From assembly GCA_014218235.1 (NCBI GenBank), contig CM024758.1, forward strand, positions 105,747,698 through 105,811,697: a stretch of DNA of 64,000 nucleotides, written 5' to 3'. Shown here piece after piece: positions 1 through 9,670 of the stretch. The notes beneath the pieces are model-generated. The model did not search any database. It saw only the letters and a list, made by a program, of their open reading frames with translations, and was not told where the DNA came from. The translations under genes and the position numbers were made by a program. Each line of letters opens with the position of its first letter. Positions within the stretch are counted from its first letter, which is position 1. Source of the DNA: Colocasia esculenta (Eukaryota > Streptophyta > Magnoliopsida > Alismatales > Araceae).

Positions 1-317
1 TGTTGTCCATTGAGGGTTGCTTCTACCGACTCCCACCATGCCCTGGCATCCTTTTCCAACTAGAAAGTTGCCAGGAGTACCTTGTTCTGGTCAGTGCATT
101 GCATAACCCTGAATATCCTTTCAATCTCTTTAACCCAATGTTTAGCAACATCTGGGTTAGTACTCCCTTCAAACCTAGGTGGATCCATGTTCCGAAAATA
201 CCGGTGGAGCTCACCGGCTCTGCGATTACCTCCACCCTGGGTGGCTTGTAAGATAGCCTGAGTCAAGTTCTATATGGTTCTTTGCATGTCCCTAGCCTGG
301 GCACGTTCTGCGGCCAT
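1..317 (-). pseudogene. gag: Ty3/gypsy gag, N-terminal fragment (element E)
   Basis: The start codon is at 317-315 (minus). The product begins MAAERAQ and continues into the retrotransposon gag (capsid-like) domain, recognised by the DPPRFEG and HWVKEIERIF stretches that match element J's gag almost position for position. Gag would form the cytoplasmic nucleocapsid particle. Two in-frame stops are visible: one about 14 codons in, where J has CAA (Gln), and one at 62-60 (TAG), where J has Gln in ATFQLEK. Both look like C-to-T changes. The rest of the gene lies outside the window. The identity is secure; the copy is not functional. Confidence 0.85.
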
Positions 318-482
318 TGTGGTAATAATCACCTTCAAGATAATAATGTGTTAGTCATCTAAATATATCACATGTGACTTTTATTCCCATGGCTCTACCC
401 AAGCTCACATTAGGTACGACAGGTTTTGACTCGTGTAATCTAGTTTCATTCTATTCCTAATCCCTTGGACCCTAAAGTTCAG

Positions 483-494
483 TCTCTGATACCA
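483..494 (-). other. tRNA primer binding site (element E)
   Basis: On the minus strand this reads TGGTATCAGAGA, one mismatch from the usual plant initiator-Met tRNA complement TGGTATCAGAGC. It lies 2 bases inside the LTR end at 497, the expected position for priming minus-strand DNA synthesis. Confidence 0.85.
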
Positions 495-833
495 ACTGTC
501 ACGCCCCGAATATTTAGCAGCGGAATAAATACCGGGGACGTGAATGATACAAACCGGCGTATCACAGTGAATAGTGCAGAGTCACAGTCGAATATAATAA
601 CACATTCAAGACTATAATATGGTCACCATTAGTATACTTAATTATTTCATTCAACTAGATACAACCTCACATAAGAAGAATTAACAAAGGGTCCATCATT
701 CAAATAAACTCCACAAAGTTTCACTATTACATAGACTACTCAAATTTCTATTTCTAAACTGTCATCTATTCTAGGACGGGTACTCGTCACTCTTGCCCAG
801 TCCCATCCGACTCCACTGGTTCTTCATCACTAC

Positions 834-2798
834 CTGAAAAAGGCAGGATGATAGGGTGAGCGAACTAGCTCAGTAGGATTTATATCTCAATCACGTGCGG
901 GCACTAGTATACATGATTAACATTTTATATAGGCAGATATGCATATGAGTATGCTGACAATGCATGCTTTCTAACAAGTTGAATAGCAAAGTAGAACGGA
1001 TATCATATCAGATCAATTGTCGAGTTCCATATACAATGGACAGATATTTCAAAATTAAAATCATGTCAGAAGAGATTGGCCATATTCAAACGAGTTCATG
1101 TGTTCACAAGAACAAACTTATCATATCATGTCAAGTCAAACTTATCAAGTCAAACAGGAGGCACTTATCACAATCTTGCATGTCAGGTGTGCTATGCCAA
1201 GCACCAAGAGTCCATACTCCCTCGGTTAACAAGTACGTTGGGGCGCTCCTCCCAGGACCGGACAGGCCCTATTGCACAGGCATTGTATCAAGTTTTGGAC
1301 CGGAGTCCCACGTGTGCCGAACAAACATATTCATATTATGGCCACAGAGTTTCAATGACAAGCTCATAGTAAAAAGAACATGATCACTCATAGAGTCAAG
1401 GAATGACAAACAGCTCAAAAGAACAAGGCAGGATAACTCGTATCTTATATTTCATAATTCATTAATGTCTTGACATGAGGGTGTTTCTAAAGACAGATCA
1501 TATGTAGAACATGTACTTTCCTAACATGTATGCATATGACAAATAATCAATTGAACACCGGAAACATGTAACCATGAACTCATATGCAAATCACCACTAA
1601 CATGTCCATACTAATCATGTATTCATCCCCACATTCATAACATATTCTAATCTTATCAATTGACAATAAGCAAGATCACAAGATAATCCAATGATTATAA
1701 GAACAATCAAATTACACATTAGAATCATATTCATATCATTACCATTTTCTTTAATGGTTTGATTTATTTTAAGTCCATGCATACTATATAACATCATGTA
1801 CATGCTTGAAGACATCATGAAATGATTAGACCCAAATTATACAAAAAACTTGTAAGGTAGTGTCGACACTAGATCAGGTGGTGTCGACACCATGCTCCAA
1901 ACCAAGACAAATCAGGCAAAACTGGTCAGGTAGTGTCGACACTAGTTCAGGTAGTGTCGACACTAGAGACAGATCAGAATCTTCTGGAAAACATGGACAG
2001 TTTTTCGACACTAGATAGGGTAGTGTCGACACTAGATCAGTTTCCCAGAACTCCCTGGTAAAAACTGGGACAGTGTGTCGACACTAGATGAGGCAGTGTC
2101 GACACTAGATGGCCTCCCAGAACACTTTCAGGGCTGTTTGGGACAGGGGTGTCGACACTATCCAAGTAGTGTCGACACTAGAGGGCTTCCCAGAACACTC
2201 TCTGGGCTGCCTTGGGACAGTGTGTCGACACTAGTCCAAGTAGTGTCGACACTAGAGTCCTTCCAGAACAAAACTTGAGAGTCATGTGAGACCTGAAAAC
2301 ACATTCCATGCAGCGATTCACTTCAAACTCTTATAACTCTCTAACGATTGACATTTGGACAAAACGTTCAACATGAAAGATAAAGAAGACAACTAGTAGA
2401 AGAATTTTGATGTTGAGGGTTTGATCAATTCGGTCTCGAATCCTGAGAAAACATGTGAGAACAAAATCAAGTGAAACCCGAAATCACAGTATCAAACAGA
2501 GACTCTCTTATCATGCTCCTAACTCTCTAACGAAATCCTTTGGCCAAAACGTCCAACATAGAAGATGATCGTGACTTCAAGTAAAGAACTTTCATGAAGA
2601 AAGTTTAGTCAATTTGGTCTTGAATCGTGTGCACAATATGACGAACGAGAAAAGCCCTAACGTGCAAGACTTCGGGAAAATCACCAATACACGATGAATA
2701 CTCCATGAAAATTGGGCAAATCAAGTGCAAATGATCCTAGACTCAAAGAACTACATGTTGGCATTGGTTTTCTTTAATCTTGGCCTGAGAACACCTAC
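834..2798 (-). other. Predicted intron inside gypsy LTR E
   Basis: The minus-strand donor AAAG|GTAGGTGTTCTC and acceptor CTTTTTCAG|GTA bound about 1965 nt. Equivalent sites in F (20059-17726) and J (49135-51127) have nearly the same donor context (GTAGGCATTCTCACAAGC), about 160-170 nt downstream of a TATA box, with the acceptor about 300-340 nt before the LTR end. This is inferred from three-way conservation. No transcript evidence is available here. Confidence 0.5.
1860..2252. repeat. GTGTCGACAC palindrome array, about 73-bp period (LTR E)
   Basis: Twelve sites form six pairs, with first sites at 1860, 1933, 2002, 2075, 2149 and 2222. Partners start 21 bases later (20 in the fifth pair). 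Eleven sites are perfect GTGTCGACAC decamers; the site at 2002 is degenerate. Between pairs the spacer has a CCCAGA...GGGACAGT pattern. The unit is recognisably the same as the one in the LTRs of copia element IV (37530-37856 and 45853-46181). Confidence 0.95.
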
Positions 2799-2961
2799 CT
2801 TTATGAAGATCTAAACCTGTTGATGTTCTGGACGCAACAGAGGATGCAGGGGATGAAGCTCCGGATTCCCAGCCTTTCTCCTGCTCCTCAGAAGTTCTTG
2901 CTTGCTTCCAAACGACTCCAACTTCGTTGTTAAACCTTCCCCAAGAGTTTAGGGACGAGTT

Positions 2962-2969
2962 CTTATAGT
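2962..2969 (-). promoter_or_regulatory. TATA-like box of LTR E
   Basis: The minus strand reads ACTATAAG here, about 165 nt upstream of the predicted LTR splice donor. The matching boxes in LTRs F (minus, near 20226-20216) and J (48958-48967) have the same spacing to their donors. Confidence 0.45.
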
Positions 2970-3365
2970 TTTAGGATGTTGTTAAGAGTCCTAATGATGC
3001 TAGGAAAGGGGCTACGAGCTCTGTTTCCTAGTTTCCAGAAAATCTGGGATTCCTTTACTCAAAAGAGGTAGCCAAGGTTTAGGAAACCACCAATTGGATT
3101 GAGTTCGGTTTTGGCTTACCTTACATGACTACTCATCCATAATATGACCCTATATTACCCTCCCTAATTACTGCATAATTACATACACGAATTTCTGGGA
3201 ATTTTCCTGTCTAGTTTGTTCATATCCTTGGGCCAAATATGCTCTATTGGCCCAATCTTATTAATAGGTCATTAACACATGGTATTGGAAGTCTCCAATA
3301 CGTTTATTTATTTTATCCCTCTAAAATTCTGAAAATTTAAATTGCTAAATTTCCGGGGTGTTACA

Positions 3366-4504
3366 ACGATTCTATAAGTCATGTTCATATCGACTTCATG
3401 AGTTATAACGACTTGATTTGAATATCTGCCAAGTCAAATTCATCCTGCGTATTCTCTTTTTATCACATGCATTAAATATAACAGTACCTTTCTCTGCACA
3501 TGCATGTCCAGATAGCTTCTATTCTTATGCTTCTGCATTTATATCTTTGTGGAAAGACAGAATGGAATTTCTATTCTGTTATTCTCATTCTAACGTTGAC
3601 TGACAACAAGAGACAGATTAGCTTCTACGTTTTAGCATTTAATGTGTGCAAGTCTCTGACAGCACGACTCTATACAACGTTGGATAAAGTAGAAGCTGGA
3701 GGATATCAAGAAGGATTTTCTTCTTACGTGCATGGAATGCAAGGAACGTTGACTACAAAGGAAAGCCATGCAGTCTAATGTTCTCTAAACTTAGAGACAA
3801 CGGATATTTCAACGACTACATTTTCAAAAGAAGATACAAATAAAAGACTGGGCCTACGTAAACAATAATGAATCTTGAGAATTCAAAATCTGCAAGCACC
3901 ATAGAAGAGCTGAAGTCTCACTCCATCGTCTTGTTGTAGCTCTTCGCTCTCTGTGTCTAGTGTAGAACTTGAGAGAGCTTTTGTGAACTGAGAGTGTTCT
4001 TCTTTGTAGATCTTTTCCTCTCAGTCTTCGCTTCGGATCAAGCACAGTGCTATTAGCTTGGTCCAGGGGCGCATCATCCCTTGAACACATCTTTGTGTTA
4101 TTCCCTTCATGTTGAAGGAAGACCTGGGGGTTCCAGGGTGTTATTCCCTTTGTGTTGAAGGAGGACCTGAAGGGTTCCAGGGTGCTGTATTCCTCTTCGG
4201 GTTGTGAAGAGAAGACCAGCTGTGGCTGGGTGTGTAAGTGTCCTTGAGGGGGACTGTACCCTTGGGTAGTGAATCCTGAGTTGTTTCTCAGGGACTAGAC
4301 GTAGGACTCCTGTGGAGAGGAGGTCCGAACCAGGATAAAATCTTGTGTAGTGTGATTGCTTGCTTGTGTTGTTGTTGTTTACTTTTCACTAACGCTAACA
4401 ATCAACGAAGTGCTTGTTGTGTGAACGTTTTTGTGGACAGGTTTAGGTATTCAAAATTTAAGAATCCCATTCACCCCCCCTCTGGGCTTGCTAGCTGGGC
4501 AACA
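3366..4504 (+). repeat. Sirevirus LTR D, 3' part
   Basis: This is the right-hand 1.1 kb of an LTR of the same family as LTR C and LTR I. It ends with a C-run, TCTGGGC and the terminal GGGCAACA, the signature also seen at 56705-56739. Its left part would begin with the AACGATT array, but that is cut by insertion of gypsy E at 3365/3366; only the last array words (CGATTCTATAAGT, AACGACTTG) remain. A weakened TATA-like box (ATACAAATA) lies near 3834. It is joined at 4504/4505 to the integrase region of element C, which runs the other way, so D is a separate insertion (solo LTR or 3' LTR) into C. Confidence 0.8.
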
Positions 4505-5545
4505 TAGTCTTCTTCAGGATTGGCCTGATCATCACTCTGTTGATTATATAGCAAGTTGTGTTGATGGCTTCGGCCCCAAAAATACCTTGGTAAATTATTC
4601 TGACAACATTATCCTTCCTATATCCAATAAGGTTTTGTTCTTCCTCTCAGCAACTCCATTTTGCTGAGGTGTCTTTGGTGCTGAGAAATATGTTCTATTC
4701 CTTGATCATCACAGAACTTTGCAAATCGTTCATTTTGAAACTCTCCTCCATGATCTGAACGAATGCTGACAATGCTATACTTCTTATGTTTCTGAACTTC
4801 TTGCTGAAGCTAACAAAACTATCAAATGTGTCATCCTTGTGCTCCAGGAAAGATACCCAAGTAAATTTGGAGTAGTCATCCACTATGATGAATCCAAAGT
4901 TCTTTCCTCCAAGACTTGTGGTCCTCATCGGCCCAAATAGATCCATATGTAGAAGTTCTAAGGGTTTAGAGGTTGTTACCACTGACTTTGATTTGAAAGA
5001 TGATTTAGTGTGCTTACCTTTTGCACACGGTTCACAGAATCCTTCCATTCTGGTGCTTATATTGGGTAGACCTTCTACTAGATTTCTATTGATTAGCTTT
5101 CTGATCCCATCCAAGCTACAGTGGCCCAATCTTCTGTGCCAAAGTTCAATTGACTGCTCTTTGTTGCTGTAAGACATATGTCCTGATCATTTAACTCGTT
5201 TAAATGAAGCACATACAAGTTATTTTCCTGCTTGCTTCAAACACTACTGTACCATTTTTCCTGATACTACACTTTGACTCTTGAAACTTAATCTGATGCC
5301 CTTTGTCACACAGCTGACTGATTCTGATAAGATTGTGCTTGAGTCCTTTTACACAATGTACATTTTCAATAATGATTTTTCCTTGACTCCTAATGATCCG
5401 CAACTATTACTGTCCCTTTTCCATTATCATCATATGTCACTGTGCCTTCTTCAGCTTCGAGGTGAGAGAACACTTCCTGTTGCCAGACATATGCCTTGAG
5501 CACCCGCTGTTCAGGTACCACTTAGATGCTCGAAAGCTTTCCTAT
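4505..5545 (-). pseudogene. pol: Copia pol fragment: protease, GAG-pre-integrase, integrase (element C)
   Basis: The retropepsin motif reads YLNSGCSRHM near 5520-5490. The catalytic Asp codon is changed to Asn at 5511-5509, whereas related copies have DSG. Next comes the conserved SQLCDKGH segment (5403-5200 frame). The 5177-4695 frame then has the integrase zinc finger (WHRRLGH then CEPC) and the first core Asp in HMDLFGP. A frameshift follows in the SFSKKF stretch. Residual integrase continues in other frames to the D insertion, including the segment equivalent to INRVMIRP in element I. The protease mutation and the frameshifts make this copy inactive. Confidence 0.85.
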
Positions 5546-6229
5546 AATGGAAACTAAACTTTAGGTACCCAAGTTCTTTTGGGTCCTGGTTGGTTAGTAT
5601 CATTATTTTTCTTCTTAATTATCCATCTTTTATGTTTAGTTGGACATGTTATTTAATGTGACCCAATTTGTTGCAGTGGCTACAACAAGATATTTTACTT
5701 ATTTTTTCAGTTGAAATATATTTAAAGTTTGACTTATATGCAGTGTCTTATTCAGCAACAAATGTAGGTGTTGGATATTTTAGGATGTACTACTGTTTCT
5801 TCATTATCGAGAGGAGTGTATCCTAAGCCATACTCTTTTTCTCTGATCTTCTAGCTCCTTTTAGTATTAATGATGTTTTTCCATTTGTAAATTTTTCTAA
5901 TGTACTGGATAATTGTTCATTTCATTTGTTAATATTTTAATTTTTGATTTAATTTATCTACAGTTTCCTGGTTTTCCATATTTGCTATCTGATTATTTTA
6001 TCTTTTAAGTCTTCGCACAATAATTTGTTTTCTTCTTTAGCTCAGTAACTTGTTTTTCAACTGCTTATTTTTAGATTTTAGATCAGAATTAGTATTTTCT
6101 AAACATGCATGATTTTTCTTGCTAACTTTTAATAATTTACATACTTTTTATATTTACTGTATAACTCATTAAATGCATCTTCTAAGCTATCAGATTTAGA
6201 TTCGTTACAAGAAGTAAAAGGAGTCAGAG
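5546..6229 (-). other. Degraded gag-pol linker of element C
   Basis: This AT-rich stretch sits between the gag zinc knuckle and protease, where relatives encode a charged coiled-coil region. On the minus strand only short Lys/Glu/Asn-rich pieces survive between stops. Nothing else is recognisable. Confidence 0.5.
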
Positions 6230-7306
6230 GTTACCTTTCCTCGACATTTGCCATGAAGGCCAAGTTGGCCTTTTCTTCTTCTTTTTCGCTTGAACTTGAC
6301 TCATTGTCTGAGTCGTTGTTGTTGTCCAAGCTACTGCCATGGCCTTCTTCTTGTATTTTCTGAATTTTCTAGTTGAATCTTTCTTTCTGACTTCAGTCTT
6401 CTTTAGTTTTGGACACTCGACCTTGATGTGTCCCGGCTTCTTGCATTCATAACAGATAGGCTATCTCTCTTTGTGTCATTGTCTTCGCCTTCTTGAAGTC
6501 TTTGCTCTTCTTGAAGTATCTCTTACAGATTCGTACTTCTTTTTCGCAAGTATGCGCTGTAATCTTCTAGATAGAAGTGCTTCTTACATCATCACTATCT
6601 TCATTGCTGACTTCATCCTCAGATTCTTCGTCAGAGCTACCTTCTGTAACCTTGAGAGCATTGCTGTTCTTTTTCCTGCTTGAGGATTCTCCGAGCCTCT
6701 CCATGTTGATCTCATGAGCCATGAGTGACCAATGAGTTTCTCCAGTGACATTCTCTTTAGGCCATTTGCCTCTTCTATTGCTGTAACTTTAGGAGTCCAC
6801 GAGGCTGGTAGGGATCTTAAGATCTTTCTGACCATATCTCCCATTTCGTAGTTTTTTCAAGACAGCCAGCCCGTTTGTGATGTCTGTAAATCTGCTGAAC
6901 ATGAGTTATTGACTCTCCTGGCTGCATCTGGAAACTCTCGTATTGTGTCACCAGAATGTCTATTCTGGTCTCTTTTACTTTATCTGTGCCTTCGTACGAA
7001 TTCTAAGCTTCTCCCACATTTCCATCGTTGATTTGCAGGCTGAAACTCTATTAAACTCTTTCTTGCTAAGTGCGCAGCATAATATGCTCTTAGCTTTGCA
7101 ATGAGAGAGATCTTCTTTCTATCATCTTCTGTCCAGTTTTGTCTGTTGTTTAGAACAACTAGATCGTCTTATTCTATGATGGACCATTTGAAAATCGAAC
7201 CCTTGTAGGAAGTACTTCATCCTAGTCTTCCAGTAGGCATAGTCCTCACCATCAAATAGAGGGGGTCGGTTTACTGACTGACCTTCAATACTCCTTGAGC
7301 TGCCAT
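6230..7306 (-). pseudogene. gag: Copia gag (element C)
   Basis: The start codon at 7306-7304 follows the same leader as element I, and the product contains GQSVNRPPLFDGEDYAYWK, the usual N-terminus of Sirevirus gag. The UBN2-type capsid region follows (MGDMVRKILRSLP near 6844), then a zinc knuckle at 6454-6413 with the pattern C-X2-C-X4-H-X4-C intact (CYECKKPGHIKVEC). Several frameshifts and stops separate these blocks. Gag would form the virus-like particle and bind element RNA. Compared with element I, this copy keeps the zinc knuckle but loses frame elsewhere. Confidence 0.85.
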
Positions 7307-7354
7307 TTATATTTGCTCTTGAGATCGTGAGATCTTCTTTCTTGAAGAGACTTG

Positions 7355-7366
7355 GCTCTAATACCA
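7355..7366 (-). other. tRNA primer binding site (element C)
   Basis: The minus strand reads TGGTATTAGAGC, one transition from the initiator-Met primer site, 2 bases from the LTR end at 7369. Confidence 0.8.
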
Positions 7367-8049
7367 CTTGTAGCCCAGCTAGCAAGCCCAGAGGGGGGGG
7401 GGGGGGGGTGAATGGGATTCTTAAAATTTGACTATTTAAACCTGTCAATAAAAATGTTCACACAAAAACACTTCGTTCGACTGTTAGTGTTAGTAGAAAA
7501 GAAAACAACAAACACAAACAAACAATCACACTACACAAGGATTTTATCATGGTTCGGACCTCCTCTTCTTAGGAGTCCTACGTCCAGTCCCTGAGCAACA
7601 ACTCAGGATTCCAATACCCAAGGGTACAGTCCCCCTCAAGGACACTTACACATTCATCCGCAACTGGCCTTCTCTTCACAGCCAGAAGAGGTATACAACA
7701 CCCTGGAACCCAGGTCTTCCTTCAACACGAAGGGAATACAACCACTGTTACCTACATATCTTCTCTTCAACCCGAAGAGGAACAAACACAAATAATGTGT
7801 GAAAATCAGGCGAAGTGCCCTAGACCTGGTTTACAACAAATCCAGATCTGAGGCAGAGATTGAGAGTAAGAGATCTACAATGGAAGAAACTCTCAGAACT
7901 CAAAGGTTCTCTCCAAGGAATTAAACAAGAACGTTGAGAGCGAGAGCTAGAGCTGCACAAGGATTGGAATGCAAATCACTCTTCTATTAAGACTCTTGGC
8001 ATGAAAGATTGCTTCGAAAAGGTTGTTCTTCTAAGAGTCTTCAGTCTTG

Positions 8050-8061
8050 AATATATATATC
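8050..8061 (-). promoter_or_regulatory. TATA box of LTR C
   Basis: An alternating AT stretch (ATATATATAT) lies about 400 bases downstream, in element orientation, of the AACGATT array. This is comparable in position to TATAAATA at 56102 in LTR I. Confidence 0.5.
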
Positions 8062-8500
8062 ATCTCTTGAGGAAGTAGCCGTTGATATGTCCGTTGTCTC
8101 TATGCTCTGGTATTTGTTAGACTGCATAGTATTATAGAGCTTCCAATCAACGGTCCTTTACGTTCCATGCATGCAAAGAGAAGATCCTTCTCGATATCCT
8201 TTATCTTTCATTTTGTCCAACGTTGTAAATGGTTGTGTGTTAGAGACCTACACACAATAAATGCTAAATGATAGACAACTACACTGTCTCTTGTTGTCAG
8301 TCAACATTAGAACGAATATACATCAAAATAGAAATGCCATTCTGCTTTCTAAAAAGATGTTTCCAATATAAGCATAGGAATAGAAGATATATGTGCATGC
8401 ATCGTGCAGTGAAATATTCAGTCATAATAACTGCATGGATATCAGAGAAAAGCAAGGGAAGATTTTAACTTCAAGATATTTGAAATATGTTAAAATATCA

Positions 8501-9460
8501 AGTCGTTATAACTCATGAATTGTTGTGAGTACGACTTATGAAATCGTTGTGTGAATGAGTCGATGTTCATGTAAATCGTTGCACATGTATAAGTAAATCG
8601 ATGTGAACATAGATCGTTATACAATCATAACCAAATCGTTGTAGAGACAAATCATTATGAGAGTATAAGCAAATTGTTATGAACAAGTCGTTATAATCAA
8701 ATCGTTGTCTCACTTATCGAGTCGATGTAGTGATCAAATCGTTGTTTTGCTTTATCGAATTGTTACACAGACCAAGTCATTGTTGTGACTTGTCGAATTG
8801 TTGCAGCAAGCAAATCGTTGTGTAACTTATCGAATCGTTACAATGACCAAGTTGTTATGGAACTTATCGAATGTTATGAAGACCAAATCGTTGTGAGACC
8901 AAGTCGTTGTTATCATTTATCAAATCGATGTGAAATCGAATCGTTGTGAGAGCAAATCATTGTTCTCACTTATCAAATCGTTGTGAGAACAAATCGTTGT
9001 TCTCACTTATCAAATCGATGTGAAACTGAATCGTTGTGAGAGCAAATCGTTGTTCTCATTTATCAAATCGTTGTGAGAACAAATCGTTGTTCTCAATTAT
9101 CAAATCGATGAGAAACCGAATCGTTGTGAGAGCAAATCGTTGTTCTCACTTATCAAATCGTTGCGGCGATCAAATCGTTCTACTCACTTAACGAATTGTT
9201 GTGAGGTCGAAATCGTTATGCCCATTTAGCGAATCGTTGTGAGATCGAAATCGATATGCTCACTTAGTGAATCGTTGTGAGATCGAAATCGATATGCTTA
9301 CTTAGCAAATAGTTGTGAGATCAAATATGACACTTATCAAATCCTTATGAAGATTAAATCGATAGAAGTTAGGAAATCGTTATGAGACCGAAATCGGTAT
9401 GACACTACAAATCCTTATGAAAATGAAATCGATATGATTCTAATGAAATCGTTGTAGCAT
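8501..9460. repeat. AATCGTTGT array (LTR C)
   Basis: About 1 kb of diverged tandem words: AATCGTTGT and AATCGATGT alternating with short spacers (GAGAGCA, TCTCACTTATC). Well-preserved stretches near 8935-9150 alternate steps of about 16-17 and 21 bases. This resembles the 21/17 alternation of the AACGATT array in the related LTR I (reverse complement). Confidence 0.85.
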
Positions 9461-9670
9461 ATAGAGAGTTGATGTGTACTTGGAGAAATTTCATGCTCTG
9501 TATTTTAAATGCTACAAAGTAAGAAATACTTACATATTTTCTTGATTTCACCTGATTTACTTCCTGTGCCTAAGCTTCATGAAAACTGTTAGATGACGCT
9601 TTACTGATGTTTTGTTAATCACCAAAATAGATCTATAATTCATAAAATTATATGGGGATGAACTTATCAT

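Larger units (their letters stand above)
1..3365 (-). mobile_element. Ty3/gypsy element E, 5' part (5' LTR, PBS, gag start)
   Basis: On the minus strand this segment reads LTR, primer site, then the start of gag, and is cut by the window edge. The outer LTR end at 3365 abuts Sirevirus LTR sequence (D), so E inserted into D. Its gag closely resembles the gag of element J at 51635, so both belong to one gypsy lineage. The remaining internal region and 3' LTR lie to the left of the window. The candidate target duplication is ACGAT at 3366-3370; its partner cannot be seen. Family assignment rests on the gag similarity, the tRNA-Met primer site and the long LTR. Confidence 0.85.
497..3365 (-). repeat. 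5' LTR of gypsy element E (2.87 kb)
   Basis: The ends are TGTCACGCCCC at 497 and GGGGTGTTACA at 3365, an imperfect inverted repeat with canonical TG...CA borders. On the minus strand it holds, in order, a TATA-like box (2969-2962), a splice-donor-like site (AAAG|GTAGGT, intron start 2798), an array of GTGTCGACAC palindromes (1860-2252) and an acceptor-like site (TTTTCAG, intron end 834), then about 340 bases to the LTR end. This layout recurs in LTRs F and J. Open frames inside (for example 964-1383) are short and unsupported. Confidence 0.88.
4505..9660 (-). mobile_element. Ty1/copia Sirevirus-like element C, 5' half
   Basis: On the minus strand the order is LTR (9660-7369), PBS, gag with a zinc knuckle, protease, then integrase, ending where D is inserted (4504). 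Gag and pol closely match element I (56803 onwards). Reverse transcriptase, RNase H and the 3' LTR would lie left of the window. Its outer LTR end abuts the gypsy reverse transcriptase of B, so C inserted into B. Confidence 0.85.
7369..9660 (-). repeat. 5' LTR of element C (2.29 kb)
   Basis: The inner end at 7369 corresponds to the GGGCAACA terminus of LTR I, here altered (TGTAGCCC on the plus strand). The outer end near 9660 matches the reverse complement of the LTR I start (TGTTAATCAC, then AATTATATGGGGA) but its last bases are degenerate. On the minus strand it has an AACGATT-type array (9460-8501), a TATA box (near 8061-8050), then leader and the end. The usual C-run near the end has grown to a run of about 16 G on the plus strand at 7393-7408. 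Confidence 0.82.

Noticed and set aside
964..1383. A 139-codon open frame in LTR E
   Set aside because: It lies antisense to the element, in the predicted LTR intron, with no domain and no conserved counterpart in LTR F or J.
8501..9460. Possible CRISPR array in the regularly spaced repeats of LTR C
   Set aside because: The words are only 7-10 bases with short, repeated spacers, and they sit inside a plant LTR. There are no unique spacers and no cas genes.
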